Assembly: GCA_943370355.1 (NCBI GenBank)
Contig: CALRQP020000010.1
Location: forward strand, 60,959-124,958
Origin: JADCGM01 sp943370355
GTDB taxonomy: Bacteria; Pseudomonadota; Alphaproteobacteria; Sphingomonadales; Sphingomonadaceae
Reading direction: 5' to 3'
Length of the DNA stretch: 64,000 bases
The notes under the pieces were generated by a model. It saw only the letters and a program-made list of their open reading frames with translations, did not search any database and was not told where the DNA came from. Both the position numbers and the translations under genes were made by a program. Shown here in pieces: positions 8,363-16,809 of this stretch; position 1 is the stretch's first letter, and each line of letters begins with the position of its first letter.

Positions 8363-9847
8363 ATGCGTATTTCTTTCGCCCCCTCCCCCGTTCCCGGCGC
8401 ACTCGCCGTCTTCGCGCATAAGGATGCCGTGCTGACGCGCGGTGCGCAGGAGCAAGACGCGGGCGGGCGGCTGGCAGCGGCGGCGAAGACGTCGCGCTTC
8501 GATGGCGACGTGCCGAATATCGTCGAACTGCTGGCACCCGGCGGCGAGGCGACGCGGCTGTTGCTCGTAGGGCTTGGCGCGCAGGGGAAGGCCGATCGCG
8601 GGACGTTCGAACGGATCGGCGGCGCACTGGCAGCGAAGCTGCTCGTCTCGGGCGAAACCAGCCTGACCGTGGACATGGACGGTGTCGACGACATCGCAAT
8701 TTCACGGTCCGAGGCTGCCGCTCGCATCGCGCATGGCGCAGAGCTGCGGTCATATCGCTTCGATCATTACCGCACCCGGCTGCTCGAGAAGCACAAGCCG
8801 ACGCTGACCAGCATCACCTTCATCAATGCCGGCGACACCGCGGCAGCGCAGTCCGAGCGGCTGCAGGCGACGGCGGACGGCGTTGCGTTCACGCGTGACC
8901 TCGTGTCCGAACCTGCGAACATCATCTATCCGGAGAGTTTCGTGGCCAGGGCGCGCGCTGCGTTCGAAGGGACCGGCGTCGAGATCGAAGTGCTTGGGCA
9001 AGCCGAGATGGAAGCGGCGGGCATGGGCGCGCTGCTCGGTGTCAGCCAAGGGTCGGTGCGCGCGCCGCAGCTGCTGATCATGAAATGGGACGGCAGCGGC
9101 GGCAAGCAGGCCAAGCCGACGGTGTTTGTTGGCAAGGGCGTGACCTTCGACACCGGCGGCATCTCACTGAAGCCGCCTGCCGGCATGGAAGACATGAAAT
9201 GGGACATGGGCGGGGCAGGCGCGGTCGCCGGCGCGATGCTGGCGCTCGCCAAGCGCAAGGCCAAGGCGCATGTCGTCGGCATCTGCGGGCTCGTCGAGAA
9301 TATGCCCGACGGCAATGCACAGCGGCCGGGCGATGTCGTCACCTCGATGTCCGGGCAGACGATCGAAGTCATCAACACCGATGCCGAAGGGCGTTTGGTG
9401 CTGTGCGATGCGATCTGGTGGGCGCAGGAGCGGTTCCGGCCTGAGACCGTCGTCGATCTCGCGACGCTGACCGGCGCGATGATCATCTCGCTCGGGCATG
9501 AATATGGTGGCGTCTTCGCGAACGACGATGCGCTGGCGGCAAAGCTCGTCGATGCGGGCAATGCGGCGGGCGACCGGCTGTGGCGCTTCCCGCTCGGCGA
9601 CGCCTACAACAAGCTTATCGACAGCCCGATTGCCGACATGAAGAATGTCGGGCCGCGCGAGGGCGGGTCGATCACGGCGGCGCAGTTCATCCAGCGCTTC
9701 GTGCAGCCCGGCGTGAAATGGGCGCATCTCGACATCGCCGGCATGGTCTGGAGCAGCAAGGATGCCGCGCTCTGGGCGAAAGGCGCGACCGGCTATGGCG
9801 TGCGGCTGCTCGACAAGTTCGTCGAGGACAATTGCGAGGTCCGGTGA
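8363..9847 (+). CDS. pepA: Leucyl aminopeptidase (M17)
   Basis: Cytosolic di-metal aminopeptidase that removes N-terminal residues from peptides. The 494-residue protein has the M17 signature NTDAEGRL at residues 338-345. It also has the metal-binding lysine/aspartate segment VGKGVTFDTGGISLKPP near 256-272 and the region MGGAGAVAGAM. The ATG at 8363 follows a GGAGCCTCC-type purine patch. Its stop overlaps the GTG of holC by three bases (GTGA), an arrangement widely conserved between pepA and holC. Confidence 0.97.
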   Translation: MRISFAPSPVPGALAVFAHKDAVLTRGAQEQDAGGRLAAAAKTSRFDGDVPNIVELLAPGGEATRLLLVGLGAQGKADRGTFERIGGALAAKLLVSGETSLTVDMDGVDDIAISRSEAAARIAHGAELRSYRFDHYRTRLLEKHKPTLTSITFINAGDTAAAQSERLQATADGVAFTRDLVSEPANIIYPESFVARARAAFEGTGVEIEVLGQAEMEAAGMGALLGVSQGSVRAPQLLIMKWDGSGGKQAKPTVFVGKGVTFDTGGISLKPPAGMEDMKWDMGGAGAVAGAMLALAKRKAKAHVVGICGLVENMPDGNAQRPGDVVTSMSGQTIEVINTDAEGRLVLCDAIWWAQERFRPETVVDLATLTGAMIISLGHEYGGVFANDDALAAKLVDAGNAAGDRLWRFPLGDAYNKLIDSPIADMKNVGPREGGSITAAQFIQRFVQPGVKWAHLDIAGMVWSSKDAALWAKGATGYGVRLLDKFVEDNCEVR

Positions 9848-10284
9848 CGGAGCTCGGCTTCTACCAATTGGCCAGCCGCCCGATCGAGGCGGTGCTGCCG
9901 AAGCTGCTCGAAAAGGCCTATGCGGCCGGCCACCGCACCGTCGTGCGCTGCCGCGACGAGGCGCAGGCGGCGCAACTGGACGAGACGCTGTGGACTTATG
10001 ATGAGCGCAGCTTTCTGCCGCATGGCCGGGTGGGGGAGGGGCATCCGATCCTGCTGGTTAGCGACGCGTCGGCGCCGGAAGGCTATGGCCTGCTCGCGCT
10101 GCCGGGCGGGGCGATGCCGGACGACGTCGGACGGTTCGACCGGGTGCTCTATCTGTTCGACGGCAATGACGAGGCGGCGCTGAAACAGGCGCGCGAGGAT
10201 TGGCGGGCGGCGAAGGCACGTGATGACGTCACGCCGGTTTACTGGCGCGCCACCGAGGGCGGACGCTGGGAAAAAGCGGCTTAG
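9844..10284 (+). CDS. holC: DNA polymerase III subunit chi
   Basis: Clamp-loader accessory subunit that links the polymerase III holoenzyme to single-strand binding protein. It is 146 residues from the GTG at 9844, which overlaps the pepA stop. An in-frame ATG at 9580 lies deep inside pepA and was rejected. Typical HolC features are the N-terminal FYQLASRPIEAVLPKLLEKAY, the middle LDETLWTYDERSFLPHG (LW..D..SF.PHG), and the C-terminal LFDGNDEAALKQAREDWR. Its 3' end overlaps that of the convergent serine hydrolase by four bases. Confidence 0.94.
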   Translation: MTELGFYQLASRPIEAVLPKLLEKAYAAGHRTVVRCRDEAQAAQLDETLWTYDERSFLPHGRVGEGHPILLVSDASAPEGYGLLALPGGAMPDDVGRFDRVLYLFDGNDEAALKQAREDWRAAKARDDVTPVYWRATEGGRWEKAA

Positions 10285-11429
10285 CGGCCGTAAACCGCAC
10301 GCTCGAATGCGGAATAGACGTTGAGCGCGGCCGCGTCGCCGAAAGGCAGCAGCTGCATGAGCAGCACCCCTGCGATGTCGTTGGCCGGATCGATCCAATA
10401 ATAAGTGTTGGCAATGCCGGCCCAGGCGAGGCTGCCGGGCGCGCGACCGTTGGGGCCGGTTTCGGGGTTGATCAGGAAGCCCAGGCCCCATTTGCTGTCC
10501 ATGCCGGGAAAGACGTCGACCGGCGCGCTGAGCATCGGCAACGTCGTTGCCATGACACCCGCGCGGAGGCCGCCGATCTGGTTGCGGCTCATCTCGGCGA
10601 CTGACGCCGCCGACAGGATGCGTGTGCCGTCGAGGGAGCCGCCGTTCAGCAACATGCGCAGGCAGCGCAGATAGTCGCTGCCGGTGCCGCTGAGGCCTGC
10701 GCCGCCGGACAGGACTTCGGCATCTGGGCTGGCGAGCGTGATCGGGAAGGGGCTCAGCGATCCGTCGTCCTGCCGGGCGTGGAGCAGAACGAGGCGGGCG
10801 CGTTGCGCGTCGCTCAGCGCGAAAACGGTATCGGTCATGCCGAGCGGGCCGGTGACATGCTCGGCAAGATAGGCATCAAGCCGCTGCCCGCTCGCCGCCG
10901 CAATGGCGAGACCGACCCAATCAGTGCTGATGCCATATTCCCAGGCGTCGCCCGGATCGAACAGCAGCGGTGTGGTGATCGAGGCCATCGTACCCGGGGG
11001 TGGCGCGCCGCCGGGGCCGCGCGCGCGGAGCTGGGTCGCGTTCACGAAATCATAGCCGAGGCCCGAGGTGTGGGTTAGCAAATGGCGCAGCGTGATCGGG
11101 CGTTTCGCCGGCCGCAGCTGCACCGTTCCATCGTCTTCGAAGCCGGCGATGACCATCGGATCGGCAAGCGCTGGCAGCAGTGACCCAATCGGCGCGTCGA
11201 GGTCGAGCAAGCCACGTTCGACAAGCTGCATCGCCGCGAAGGAGACGATGGCCTTGGTCATTGAGGCAAGCTGGAACATCGTATCGAGCTGCATTGGTGT
11301 TCCGGCGGCAGGATCTGCGAGACCGACCGCTGCGGAGGCGCGCGGCCCGTCCCGCCCGCCCACGAAGGCAACGGCACCGGGGATGCCCGTGCCGTGCAGC
11401 GCCTCGGTCAGTGCGCTCTCGATATTCAT
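10281..11429 (-). CDS. Serine hydrolase, beta-lactamase class C / EstB family
   Basis: Penicillin-binding-protein-like hydrolase of 382 residues. The catalytic SxxK is S56-M-T-K59, within FQLASMTKAIVSFAAMQL. A tyrosine in WEYGISTDW is in the place of the YxN motif, and a C-terminal WAGIANTYYWIDP replaces the usual KTG/HxG box. Such variants are typical of EstB-like esterases rather than true AmpC. No signal peptide is apparent, so it is probably cytoplasmic. The ATG at 11429 has GAGGGGG upstream and was preferred over an in-frame ATG eleven codons earlier. The substrate cannot be told from sequence. Confidence 0.85.
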   Translation of the reverse strand: MNIESALTEALHGTGIPGAVAFVGGRDGPRASAAVGLADPAAGTPMQLDTMFQLASMTKAIVSFAAMQLVERGLLDLDAPIGSLLPALADPMVIAGFEDDGTVQLRPAKRPITLRHLLTHTSGLGYDFVNATQLRARGPGGAPPPGTMASITTPLLFDPGDAWEYGISTDWVGLAIAAASGQRLDAYLAEHVTGPLGMTDTVFALSDAQRARLVLLHARQDDGSLSPFPITLASPDAEVLSGGAGLSGTGSDYLRCLRMLLNGGSLDGTRILSAASVAEMSRNQIGGLRAGVMATTLPMLSAPVDVFPGMDSKWGLGFLINPETGPNGRAPGSLAWAGIANTYYWIDPANDIAGVLLMQLLPFGDAAALNVYSAFERAVYGR

Positions 11430-11515
11430 CGGACTGTCCCCCTCGGCTTGCCTTTGCTGCACTGCACCGCTAGAGCCGCGCGCAACAAAATAACCCTCCC
11501 TGAAAGTAGAGTCAC

Positions 11516-11934
<419 letters not shown>

Positions 11935-11938
<4 letters not shown>

Positions 11939-12891
11939 AATTCCGCGGCTATATCGGCGAGGCGGCTGAGCTTTTTCGGAGCCACCGCCCGCCAGCTTTT
12001 TGCCAGGCAGTCGCCGATGTGCGGCCAGTCGGTGTCGCCGAGATCGAGCCGGATCGCGATCCAGCCGTCGCCGAAATAGGCGGGGCGGTAATAGCGGTCG
12101 GGGTCGCTGTTGATGAGCATCGCCTGCTCCTCGGCACCGCTGATCTTGACCAGCAGCGCGGTCTTGCCGTCGCCGTGATGGTCGTTGCTGATGTAGGCGA
12201 ACTTCTTGCCGCCGGCGATGCCGAAGCAGGGCATGCCGTGCGACAGGATTTCGTCGGCCTCGGGTAATTCCATTGCCAATGCGCGCACCTGTGCGTTCAG
12301 CCAGGCGGGGTCGCTGGTCCGTGATACCCAGGCCGCGAGGCAGCGCGGATAGAGCTGGTGCTCGGCGATCAGGATGCGGTCGGCCAGCGCTGCGGGCGTG
12401 TCGCCGGGGAGGATGGCAACGGCGGTCTGACCGAGGATTTCGCCGGCGTCGGTGTCCTCGGTGACGAGGTGGACGCTGCATCCGGCGTGAGAGTCGCCAG
12501 CCTCCAGCGCGCGCTCGACGCTGCGCAGGCCCTTATATGTCGGCAGCAACGACGGATGGATGTTGAGCATGTGCCCGGCCCATTTGGTGACGAAGCCGGA
12601 CGATAGCAGGCGCATATAGCCGGCGAGCGCGATATAGTCGGCGCCGGCCGCTTCGATCTCGCGGTCGATGATCGCGTCGAACTCGGCGCGCTCGATCCCG
12701 GCGTGCGGATGCGCGAAGGTGGCGATACCCTCGGCGGCGGCGAGCACCAGGCCGGGAGCTTCGGGATAGTTCGACGCTACAAGCACGATCTCGAACGGGC
12801 AGTCTTCGGCTTTCGCGGCGTAGATCAGCGCCGCCATATTGCTGCCGCGCCCCGAAATCAGGACGGCAACGCGCGCGCGTTTACGCGGCAT
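11935..12891 (-). CDS. purN: Phosphoribosylglycinamide formyltransferase fused to a YjbR/MmcQ-like domain
   Basis: Residues 1 to about 192 are a complete GAR transformylase (third step of purine synthesis, formyl-THF donor). They show VLISGRGSNM at 10-19, the catalytic pair N110 and H112 in MLNIHPSLLP, and D148 in DTDAGEI. The frame continues without a stop into residues 198-312. That part has the look of the small MmcQ/YjbR (DUF419) fold: SHGMPCFGIAGGKKFAYISN, a KTALLVKIS strand, and DWPHIGDCLAKSWRAVAPKKL. The total is 318 residues against about 190-215 for usual PurN. The start ATG at 12891 overlaps the purM stop by eleven bases. Confidence 0.93.
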
Positions 12892-13990
12892 GCGTCGCTT
12901 CCCAGGGGCGCATCGCGTGCCACTCGTCGCCGCTGCCGATGACGGTGCAGCCCTTGGGGCCGGCCTCGACCGCGCCGATGACGAAGGCGGTCTCGCCGTC
13001 ATGCGCCAGCGCTTCGATGACGCGCTCGACATCGCGTGCGTCGATGACCGCGACCATGCCAATCCCGCAGTTGAAGGTGCGCGCCATTTCGCCGGGCTCG
13101 ATATTGCCCTGACCCTGCAGCCAGCTGAACAGCGGCGGCTGCGGCCAAGCATTGGCGTCGATTCTGGCGTGGCAGCCATCGGGCAGCATGCGCGGCACAT
13201 TTTCGAGCAGGCCGCCGCCGGTGATGTGCGACAGTGCCGAAATCGCGCCCTGCCGGACCAGCGGTAGCAACGACTTCACATAGATTCGAGTGGGCTCGAG
13301 CAGCACGTCGGCGAGCAGGCGCGTGTGATCGAACGGGGCAGGGCGGTCGAGCCGGAAGCCGCGCTCGGTTACGATGCGGCGGACCAGCGAGTAGCCGTTG
13401 GAATGCACGCCCGAGGAGGCGATGCCGATGAGCAGGTCGCCCGCCTTGACCTTCGCGCCGGTCAGCTGCTCGCCGCGCTCGACCGCTCCGACGGCGAAAC
13501 CAGCGAGGTCATAGTCGCCCTGCATGTACATGCCGGGCATCTCGGCGGTTTCGCCGCCGATCAGTGCGCAGCCGGCGAGGCGGCAGCCGTCGGCGATGCC
13601 GGCGACGACGCGCGCCGCGACATCGGGCGCAAGCGTGCCGGTCGCAAAATAGTCGAGGAAGAACAGCGGCTCGGCACCCTGTACGACGAGATCGTTGACG
13701 CACATTGCGACGAGATCGATGCCGACCGTGTCATGCCGTCCGGTATCGATCGCCAGCTTGAGCTTGGTGCCGACCCCATCGGTCGCCGCGACGAGCAGCG
13801 GGTCGCGGTAGCCGGCGGCGAGCGGGTCGAAATAGCCGCCGAAGCCACCGATCTCGGCATCCGCGCCGGGCCGGGCCGTCGCACGCACGAGGGGGGCGAT
13901 GGCGCGCACCAGCGCATTGCCCGCCGCGATCGACACCCCCGCGTCGGCATAGGTCATCGGCTTGGGCGAATTGTGCGTCGGATCGGCCAT
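12881..13990 (-). CDS. purM: Phosphoribosylformylglycinamidine cyclo-ligase
   Basis: AIR synthetase, the fifth step of purine synthesis, 369 residues from the ATG at 13990. Family markers include TYADAGVSIAAGNALV near the N-terminus, ATDGVGTKLKLAI, ALIGGETAEMPGMY and LITGGGLLENVPR-like segments (here SHITGGGLLENVPRML). Another in-frame ATG 17 codons upstream gives a proline/alanine-rich leader unlike the family and was not used. purN follows with an overlap, so the two form a purM-purN operon, as in many alphaproteobacteria. The gene diverges from the DUF3052-like gene across about 100 bases. Confidence 0.97.
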   Translation of the reverse strand: MADPTHNSPKPMTYADAGVSIAAGNALVRAIAPLVRATARPGADAEIGGFGGYFDPLAAGYRDPLLVAATDGVGTKLKLAIDTGRHDTVGIDLVAMCVNDLVVQGAEPLFFLDYFATGTLAPDVAARVVAGIADGCRLAGCALIGGETAEMPGMYMQGDYDLAGFAVGAVERGEQLTGAKVKAGDLLIGIASSGVHSNGYSLVRRIVTERGFRLDRPAPFDHTRLLADVLLEPTRIYVKSLLPLVRQGAISALSHITGGGLLENVPRMLPDGCHARIDANAWPQPPLFSWLQGQGNIEPGEMARTFNCGIGMVAVIDARDVERVIEALAHDGETAFVIGAVEAGPKGCTVIGSGDEWHAMRPWEATHAA

Positions 13991-14089
13991 GCCGCAGCGT
14001 TTAGGCGGTGCGCACGGAAACGGCAACGCAGCGCGGGGCAATCTGGCGAGGCGCGCGGTGCCGCGCTAATCTTGCGGCAGGGGGTCGTG

Positions 14090-14698
14090 ATGGGACGTGA
14101 GGTAACGGGCGAGGGCCGATGGGCGGGGCAGAGCGGCGGGGTCAAGGCGCTGCTCGAATCGCAGGAGATCATCCTGCGCGGTGCGATCCGCGCGCGTATC
14201 CCGCGCTCGTCGATTGTGGCGGTGGATGTGCTGGGCGATCTCCTGCGCGTGACGGCGGCCGAGGGGACGCTCGAGCTGACGCTCGGGCCCGTCGAAGCCG
14301 GCAAATGGGCAGCGGCGTTGCTGAAGCCGCCGCCGAGTTTGGCGCAGAAGCTCGGGATCTGCCCTGCACTAAAGGCTTTTGTGATAGGCGCGGTTGACGA
14401 TGTCGAGTTGGCGGGCGCGCTGGACGGAGCGCAGACCCCGACGCTGGGGGAGGCGGCCGTGTTGATCGCGGTCGTACATTGCGAACCCGAACTGTCTGCT
14501 GTTTTCGAGATCGCACGCACGGCCCCTCAGCTCGCGCTCTGGTGCGTGACGGGGAAGGGGCGTCATGCAACGCTTGCCGACGCTACGATCCGCAGCTTCC
14601 TGCGCGGGCAGGGCTATGTCGACAACAAGACCTGCGCCGTGTCCGAGCGCCTGACCGCGACGCGCTATGCCGCCGCCAAGCCCGGGCGGGACGGGTAG
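14090..14698 (+). CDS. DUF3052-like conserved protein
   Basis: Protein of 202 residues, function unknown. The second half resembles DUF3052 proteins: SLAQKLGICPALKAFVI near residue 82, a beta-strand with VLIAVVHCEPELSAVF, then LALWCVTGKGRHATLADATIRSFL and GYVDNKTCAVSERLTATRY. The first 75 residues form an extra beta-rich part (IPRSSIVAVDVLGDLLRV). The ATG at 14090 is preceded directly by an in-frame GTG (14087) that could be used instead. The frame is open much further upstream, but that part is antisense to purM. No catalytic residues are recognisable. Confidence 0.7.
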   Translation: MGREVTGEGRWAGQSGGVKALLESQEIILRGAIRARIPRSSIVAVDVLGDLLRVTAAEGTLELTLGPVEAGKWAAALLKPPPSLAQKLGICPALKAFVIGAVDDVELAGALDGAQTPTLGEAAVLIAVVHCEPELSAVFEIARTAPQLALWCVTGKGRHATLADATIRSFLRGQGYVDNKTCAVSERLTATRYAAAKPGRDG

Positions 14699-14749
14699 CG
14701 TCCGCACGATCGCGGCTTCCAATCGCGGCCCTTATCCGTAAAAGGGCGC

Positions 14750-16156
14750 GTGCTCCGCTTCTGGGTCCTGTGTTGCGCGATGTTGGCGCTGGCGACGGCG
14801 CTGCCGACGCTTGCGCAGAAGCCGCCACCTCCGCCGCCGCGCACCGAGCCCAAGGCGTCGGACGGCGTCCAGGCGAACGCCGCCTTCACGGTCGCCAATA
14901 TCGACATCGACATCGCCGGGAAGACCGCCGACGCGGCGCGGCTGAATGCGTTCCGCGAAGCGCAGCAGCGCGCGTGGCCGCAGCTATGGTCGCGCCTGTC
15001 GGGCAATCCGGCTTCGGCGGCACCGAAGCTCGGCGATCCCGCGCTCGACGCTATGGTCGCCGGGATCGAGATCGAGGCCGAGCGGTTCTCGACCAAACGC
15101 TATATCGGCCGCCTCGCCGTTGTGTTCGACGGGTCGAAGGCCTCGAAATATCTGGGTGTGTCGGCGCGCGTGCAGTCGTCGCCGCCGATGCTGCTGCTGC
15201 CGCTGCTCGACGATGGCGGCGCGCGCGTGGTCTACGAGGCGCAATCGCCTTGGCTGAAGGCCTGGGCGCGATTCCGCGCGCCGGCCTCGCCGATCCAATA
15301 TGTGCGCGCCTCGACGGTCGCGGGCGATGCGATCCTGCTCAACGCCTGGCAGGCGCGGCGGGGAAATCGCGACCTGTGGCGGGGCATCATGGCGCGGTTC
15401 CGCACCGCCGACGTGCTGACTGCCGAGGCGCGGCTCGAGCGGCGCTATCCGGGCGGACCGGTCAGCGGCACCTTTGCCGCGCGGCACGGGCCCGATGGCA
15501 TCCTTCTCGGCCGGTTCAGCCTGCGCACGGGCAGCGCGGGCGGGCTAGATGCGATGCTCGACGAGGCGGTGCGTCGCATCGACCTGATGTATGCGACAGC
15601 ACTGCGCGCGGGGCAGCTCAAGAGCGAGGCGGCGCTGAGCATCGATCTCGCGCCCGAGGAGAGCGCGGCACCGGTGATCGCGGTGGAGAATGTGTCGGGT
15701 GTCGAAGCGATGGTCGTCACGCCCAATGCGGCCTCGCTTGCGGCGCTTGACCAAAGCCTTGCCGCCGCGCCGAGCGTGACGGGCACCACGATCGTGAGCC
15801 TGTCGCTCGGCGGCACCTCGCGCATCCGCATCGGCCATTCGGACAGCTATGACATGCTGATCTGGGGGCTCGACCAGCGCGGCTGGCGGCTGCAGCCCAT
15901 ACAGGGCGGCTTGCTGCTGCGCCGTCGCGTTGCGGGTGAGACACCGATCCCCAAGCCGGTGGTCGTCGAGGATGTGCCCGCAGACGGTACGGACATGGCA
16001 GGGCCGACCGAGAAGGCGGCGACAGCGCCCGCGAAGCCAGCGCCGGCAACATCGGCGACGCCAAAGCCTGCCCCTGCGGCCGCGAAGCTGCCGGCTGCGC
16101 CCGCCAAGCCAAAATCGAAGGGTCCGGCCGACCTGCTGCCGCCTTCGGCGCGCTGA
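14750..16156 (+). CDS. Secreted DUF2066 family protein
   Basis: Predicted exported protein of 468 residues beginning with GTG at 14750. The signal peptide (MLRFWVLCCAMLALATALPTLA) is followed by a proline patch. The region after residue 40 (VANIDIDIAGKTADAARLNAFREAQQRAWPQLWSRL) matches the DUF2066 pattern known next to hdaA in many proteobacteria. The last 60 residues are a low-complexity Ala/Pro/Lys tail ending in PADLLPPSAR. The biochemical role is unknown. The stop is eight bases before the hdaA ATG, so the two are probably co-transcribed. Confidence 0.8.
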   Translation: MLRFWVLCCAMLALATALPTLAQKPPPPPPRTEPKASDGVQANAAFTVANIDIDIAGKTADAARLNAFREAQQRAWPQLWSRLSGNPASAAPKLGDPALDAMVAGIEIEAERFSTKRYIGRLAVVFDGSKASKYLGVSARVQSSPPMLLLPLLDDGGARVVYEAQSPWLKAWARFRAPASPIQYVRASTVAGDAILLNAWQARRGNRDLWRGIMARFRTADVLTAEARLERRYPGGPVSGTFAARHGPDGILLGRFSLRTGSAGGLDAMLDEAVRRIDLMYATALRAGQLKSEAALSIDLAPEESAAPVIAVENVSGVEAMVVTPNAASLAALDQSLAAAPSVTGTTIVSLSLGGTSRIRIGHSDSYDMLIWGLDQRGWRLQPIQGGLLLRRRVAGETPIPKPVVVEDVPADGTDMAGPTEKAATAPAKPAPATSATPKPAPAAAKLPAAPAKPKSKGPADLLPPSAR

Positions 16157-16164
16157 CCGCCGCG

Positions 16165-16773
16165 ATGCAGATTGCCCTGCCGCTCCACTATCGCTCGGCT
16201 GCGGGCGAGCGGGACTTCTTCCTGTCCGATGCCAACCGCGATGCCGTTGCGATGCTCGACCGTTGGCCGGACTGGCCACAGCCACGCCTGCTGCTGATTG
16301 GGCCGGAAGGGGCGGGGAAGAGCCACCTCGCGCGGGTCTTCTCGGCGCGTGCGGGCGCATCCGTCCATGACGATCTCGACCGGCAACGCGACGAGGAGGC
16401 GCTGTTCCATGCCTGGAACCGAGCCGCCGCCGACCGGCCGCTGCTGCTCATCGCGCGCGTGCCGCCGCGCGATTGGGGCGTCCGCCTGCCCGATCTCGCC
16501 TCACGGCTGGCAGCGACTCCGGCCATCGCAATCCAGCCGCCCGACGATGAATTGCTGACTGCGGTGCTCGCCAAACAGTTTCGGGATCGCGGACTTGTGG
16601 TCGGCCCCGATGTGGTCGGCTGGCTGACGACACGCATTGAGCGCAGCTTTGCCGCGGCGGCGGAGGTTGTCGAGCGTCTGGACCGCGCTGCGCTCGCGCA
16701 GGGGCGGGGCATTACCGTGCCGCTCGCCCGCGCCACGCTCGAGGCACAGCCTGGCCTGTTCGGTGATTCCTGA
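16165..16773 (+). CDS. hdaA: DnaA-related regulatory inactivation protein HdaA
   Basis: Short AAA+ protein of 202 residues that, with the DNA clamp, promotes ATP hydrolysis by DnaA and limits re-initiation. The N-terminal QIALPL at residues 2-7 fits the clamp-binding motif of Hda/HdaA. Walker A is GPEGAGKS at 46-53, and a degenerate Walker B follows (VHDDLDRQ). The lid region carries ERSFAAAAEVVERLDRAAL. The DnaA DNA-binding domain IV is absent, as expected. Context (DUF2066 upstream, ppk downstream) matches the hdaA locus of other alphaproteobacteria. Confidence 0.92.
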   Translation: MQIALPLHYRSAAGERDFFLSDANRDAVAMLDRWPDWPQPRLLLIGPEGAGKSHLARVFSARAGASVHDDLDRQRDEEALFHAWNRAAADRPLLLIARVPPRDWGVRLPDLASRLAATPAIAIQPPDDELLTAVLAKQFRDRGLVVGPDVVGWLTTRIERSFAAAAEVVERLDRAALAQGRGITVPLARATLEAQPGLFGDS

Positions 16774-16809
16774 CGGTCATGGAAACATAACGCCCGCTGC
16801 ACTACACTG

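Noticed and set aside
10281..11429. Antibiotic resistance beta-lactamase
   Set aside because: SxxK is present, but the second and third boxes differ from AmpC and no export signal is seen; an EstB-like hydrolase is more likely.
13325..14089. In-frame 5' extension of the DUF3052-like gene
   Set aside because: The extension is antisense to purM and has charged, motif-free composition; the ATG or GTG at 14087-14090 is a better start.
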